This document shows, one piece after another, positions 63,501-64,000 of a DNA stretch of 64,000 nucleotides (its first letter is position 1; each line of letters starts with the position of its first letter). The notes under the pieces are model-generated. The model worked only from the letters and a program-made list of their open reading frames with translations. It was not told the DNA's origin and ran no database searches. The stretch is from assembly GCF_000689415.1 (NCBI RefSeq), contig NZ_HG322950.1, positions 5,711,501 through 5,775,500 on the forward strand. The letters are read 5' to 3'. A program made the translations under genes and the position numbers. The stretch comes from Pseudomonas knackmussii B13. Lineage in GTDB: Bacteria > Pseudomonadota > Gammaproteobacteria > Pseudomonadales > Pseudomonadaceae.

Positions 63501-64000
63501 ATGCCGAGGTCGCGCAGCTGCACCTGGGCCTGGGTCCAGGCCAGGGTCTTTGCGCGCTCGAAGGCGTTGCGCTCGTGGTGCTGGTCGATCAGGTCGAGCA
63601 GCGCCTCGCGGGAGCTCGCCACCAGGGTCCAGAAGGCCACCCGCGCGACTTTGCCGGGCGCCACCCGCACGCGCTGGCGCAGCGAGAAGATCGGGTCGAG
63701 GACACTGCCCTGGCTGTTCTCCAGCGGCTGGTGGGCGACCAGCGCGTGCGCCTCGCGCAGGCCGCGGCCACGGCCGAGGAAGCGGGCGCGGTCGGACTCG
63801 TACTGCGGCGCGGCGATCACCTCGCCCTCGACCACGGTGAAATGCGCCGCCCACACCGGCGTCTCGTCCGGCGAGCGCGGGCGACGGGTGGCGACCAGGG
63901 CGCCGAATTCGGCAAGGTATTCGGTCTGCACGAACATCCGCGAGAACACTGGATGGGCGCTGTCGGCAGCGGGCGTGGCGAGCACCACCTCGGCATAGGA
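60524..64000 (-). CDS. Cyclic beta-1,2-glucan synthase / GH94-family protein, C-terminal part (5' end outside window)
   Basis: 1159 codons, open at the window edge. The visible part matches the C-terminal phosphorylase region of NdvB/ChvB-type proteins. It has a carbohydrate-binding/beta-sandwich section (FFNGLGGFERGGAQYRISLE, RTPAPWINVIANP-like) and the GH94 (alpha/alpha)6 barrel with GSGDWNDGMNRVGAGGQGES, whose Asp is catalytic. It ends with the phosphate-binding and lid strands (PCIPRDWPGFEVSLRLGESR). A full NdvB is about 2800 residues, so most of the gene lies beyond base 64000. It makes or trims cyclic glucans of the periplasm; pgm in this cluster could supply precursor. Confidence 0.88.
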   Translation of the reverse strand, partial: SYAEVVLATPAADSAHPVFSRMFVQTEYLAEFGALVATRRPRSPDETPVWAAHFTVVEGEVIAAPQYESDRARFLGRGRGLREAHALVAHQPLENSQGSVLDPIFSLRQRVRVAPGKVARVAFWTLVASSREALLDLIDQHHERNAFERAKTLAWTQAQVQLRDLGIAPEEAADFQRLAAPILYADARFRAPPEAIRRGAGRQSGLWPLAISGDLPIVLLRIDEVEDLVLVRQLLRACEYWRMKGLDVDLVIVNERSSSYVQDLQVAIETSVRSCQVRPHSPGQSPCGGVHTLRADLMTLEARELLYAVARVSLLARHGSIAAQLGRLLQGPRRPLPNRRAQALAPLWPAPAAESGEGLEFFNGLGGFERGGAQYRISLEGERNTPAPWINVIANPQFGFQVSAQGSGYTWAGNSRDNQLSPWSNDPVVDPPGEAFYIRDEDSRALWSPTAQPICDSGVYRCTHGFGYSRFSHAAHGIETELLQYVPLDDPLKISRLTLRNTSGRARRLSVTAYVEWVLGTSRGASAPFIQTEVDADSGALLARNPWSIAFAEPVAFADLGGRQSTWSADRREFLGYTGSVAAPQALSAGTPLSGACGAGLDPCAALQCVVELAAGESVEVLAMLGQAGSADAARELVERYRTADLDALLARVTQHWDTLLGALQVRTPDRAMDLLLNGWLLYQTLACRLCARSAFYQASGAYGFRDQLQDCLALSFACPAETRRHLLRVAGRQFVEGDVQHWWLPQTGQGVRTRISDDRVWLAYACASYIESSADVGVLDEIVAFIEGPQLHPGESDAFFQPLPAETSASLFEHCARGLDQSLELSGVHGLPLIGSGDWNDGMNRVGAGGQGESVWLGWLLLHTLERFAPLADGRDDTRAAHWRARAEALRQALERSAWDGEWYRRATFDDGTWLGSAASEECRIDAIAQSWAVLSGGAEPVRAAIAMDSLEHWLIRREEGLALLFTPPFEHTPLDPGYIKGYPPGMRENGGQYSHAAMWSILALTRLGEGDKAAALFALLNPINHARTPDEVQRYKVEPYVIAADVYSVAPHVGRGGWTWYTGSAGWMYRAGVEGILGLRRARTDLLIDPCIPRDWPGFEVSLRLGESRYDIVLVSAGQRCRGLQRALLDDAPLACDEGTVRVRLQAGEHRLQLFL

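Overview
The window is chromosomal DNA of a high-G+C Pseudomonas, most likely a relative of P. aeruginosa. From 1 to about 39.6 kb the gene order is the one I recall for P. aeruginosa PAO1 from thiI (PA5118) to the tRNA-Thr after PA5160. It runs thiI, glnA, ntrBC, trmL, secB, grxC, gpmI, envC, ctpA, hisBH-hisAF, mutY, tRNA-Phe, a basic amino acid ABC transporter and a MarR-controlled tripartite efflux pump. Names come from reading the translated proteins; no database search was possible.

Core part, 1-39.6 kb. The nitrogen-control block has glnA behind a textbook sigma-54 promoter and an NtrC enhancer, followed by ntrB-ntrC, which also have an NtrC-type site upstream. A secretion/redox operon (secB, grxC, a rhodanese-like protein) diverges from gpmI-envC-ctpA-yibQ. 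Two paralogous periplasmic solute-binding genes follow; one carries a single-base frameshift. The his operon is on the minus strand. panZ-like, an FAD oxidoreductase, asmA, mutY and yggX run on the plus strand to tRNA-Phe. A sulfatase-fold membrane enzyme, the ABC operon and the MarR/outer-membrane/EmrA/EmrB operon complete the core.

Island, 39.6 kb to beyond the window end. A P4-type tyrosine integrase lies just downstream of tRNA-Thr, in the same orientation. Behind it is a small lower-G+C segment (about 40.9-46 kb) with an unknown protein, an AlpA-like regulator and a TrfA-like replication initiator. Next come four iterons with 21-22 bp spacing, an AT-rich stretch and a DnaA box, which together look like a plasmid-type origin. 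The segment also has a ribbon-helix-helix protein between inverted operator-like sites, several orphan proteins and a truncated Nmad2-like gene.

From about 46 kb there is a high-G+C metabolic and envelope cluster. It encodes G6P dehydrogenase, a HAD protein, transaldolase, phosphoglucomutase and 6-phosphogluconate dehydrogenase (NADPH and sugar-phosphate supply). It also encodes a Crp/Fnr-type regulator, an acyl desaturase, two 48-residue membrane peptides, a triple-BON periplasmic protein, a fatty-acid-hydroxylase/cyclopropane-synthase fusion, a slipin and a GH94-type cyclic glucan synthase cut by the window end. Nearly every transcription unit of this cluster has an upstream palindrome of the form GTGCG-N4-CGCAC, usually 64-79 bp before the start codon and always in the same orientation relative to the gene. 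I read this as a candidate regulon of the cluster's own Crp/Fnr protein, probably for membrane and envelope stress adaptation. It is the most interesting signal in the window.
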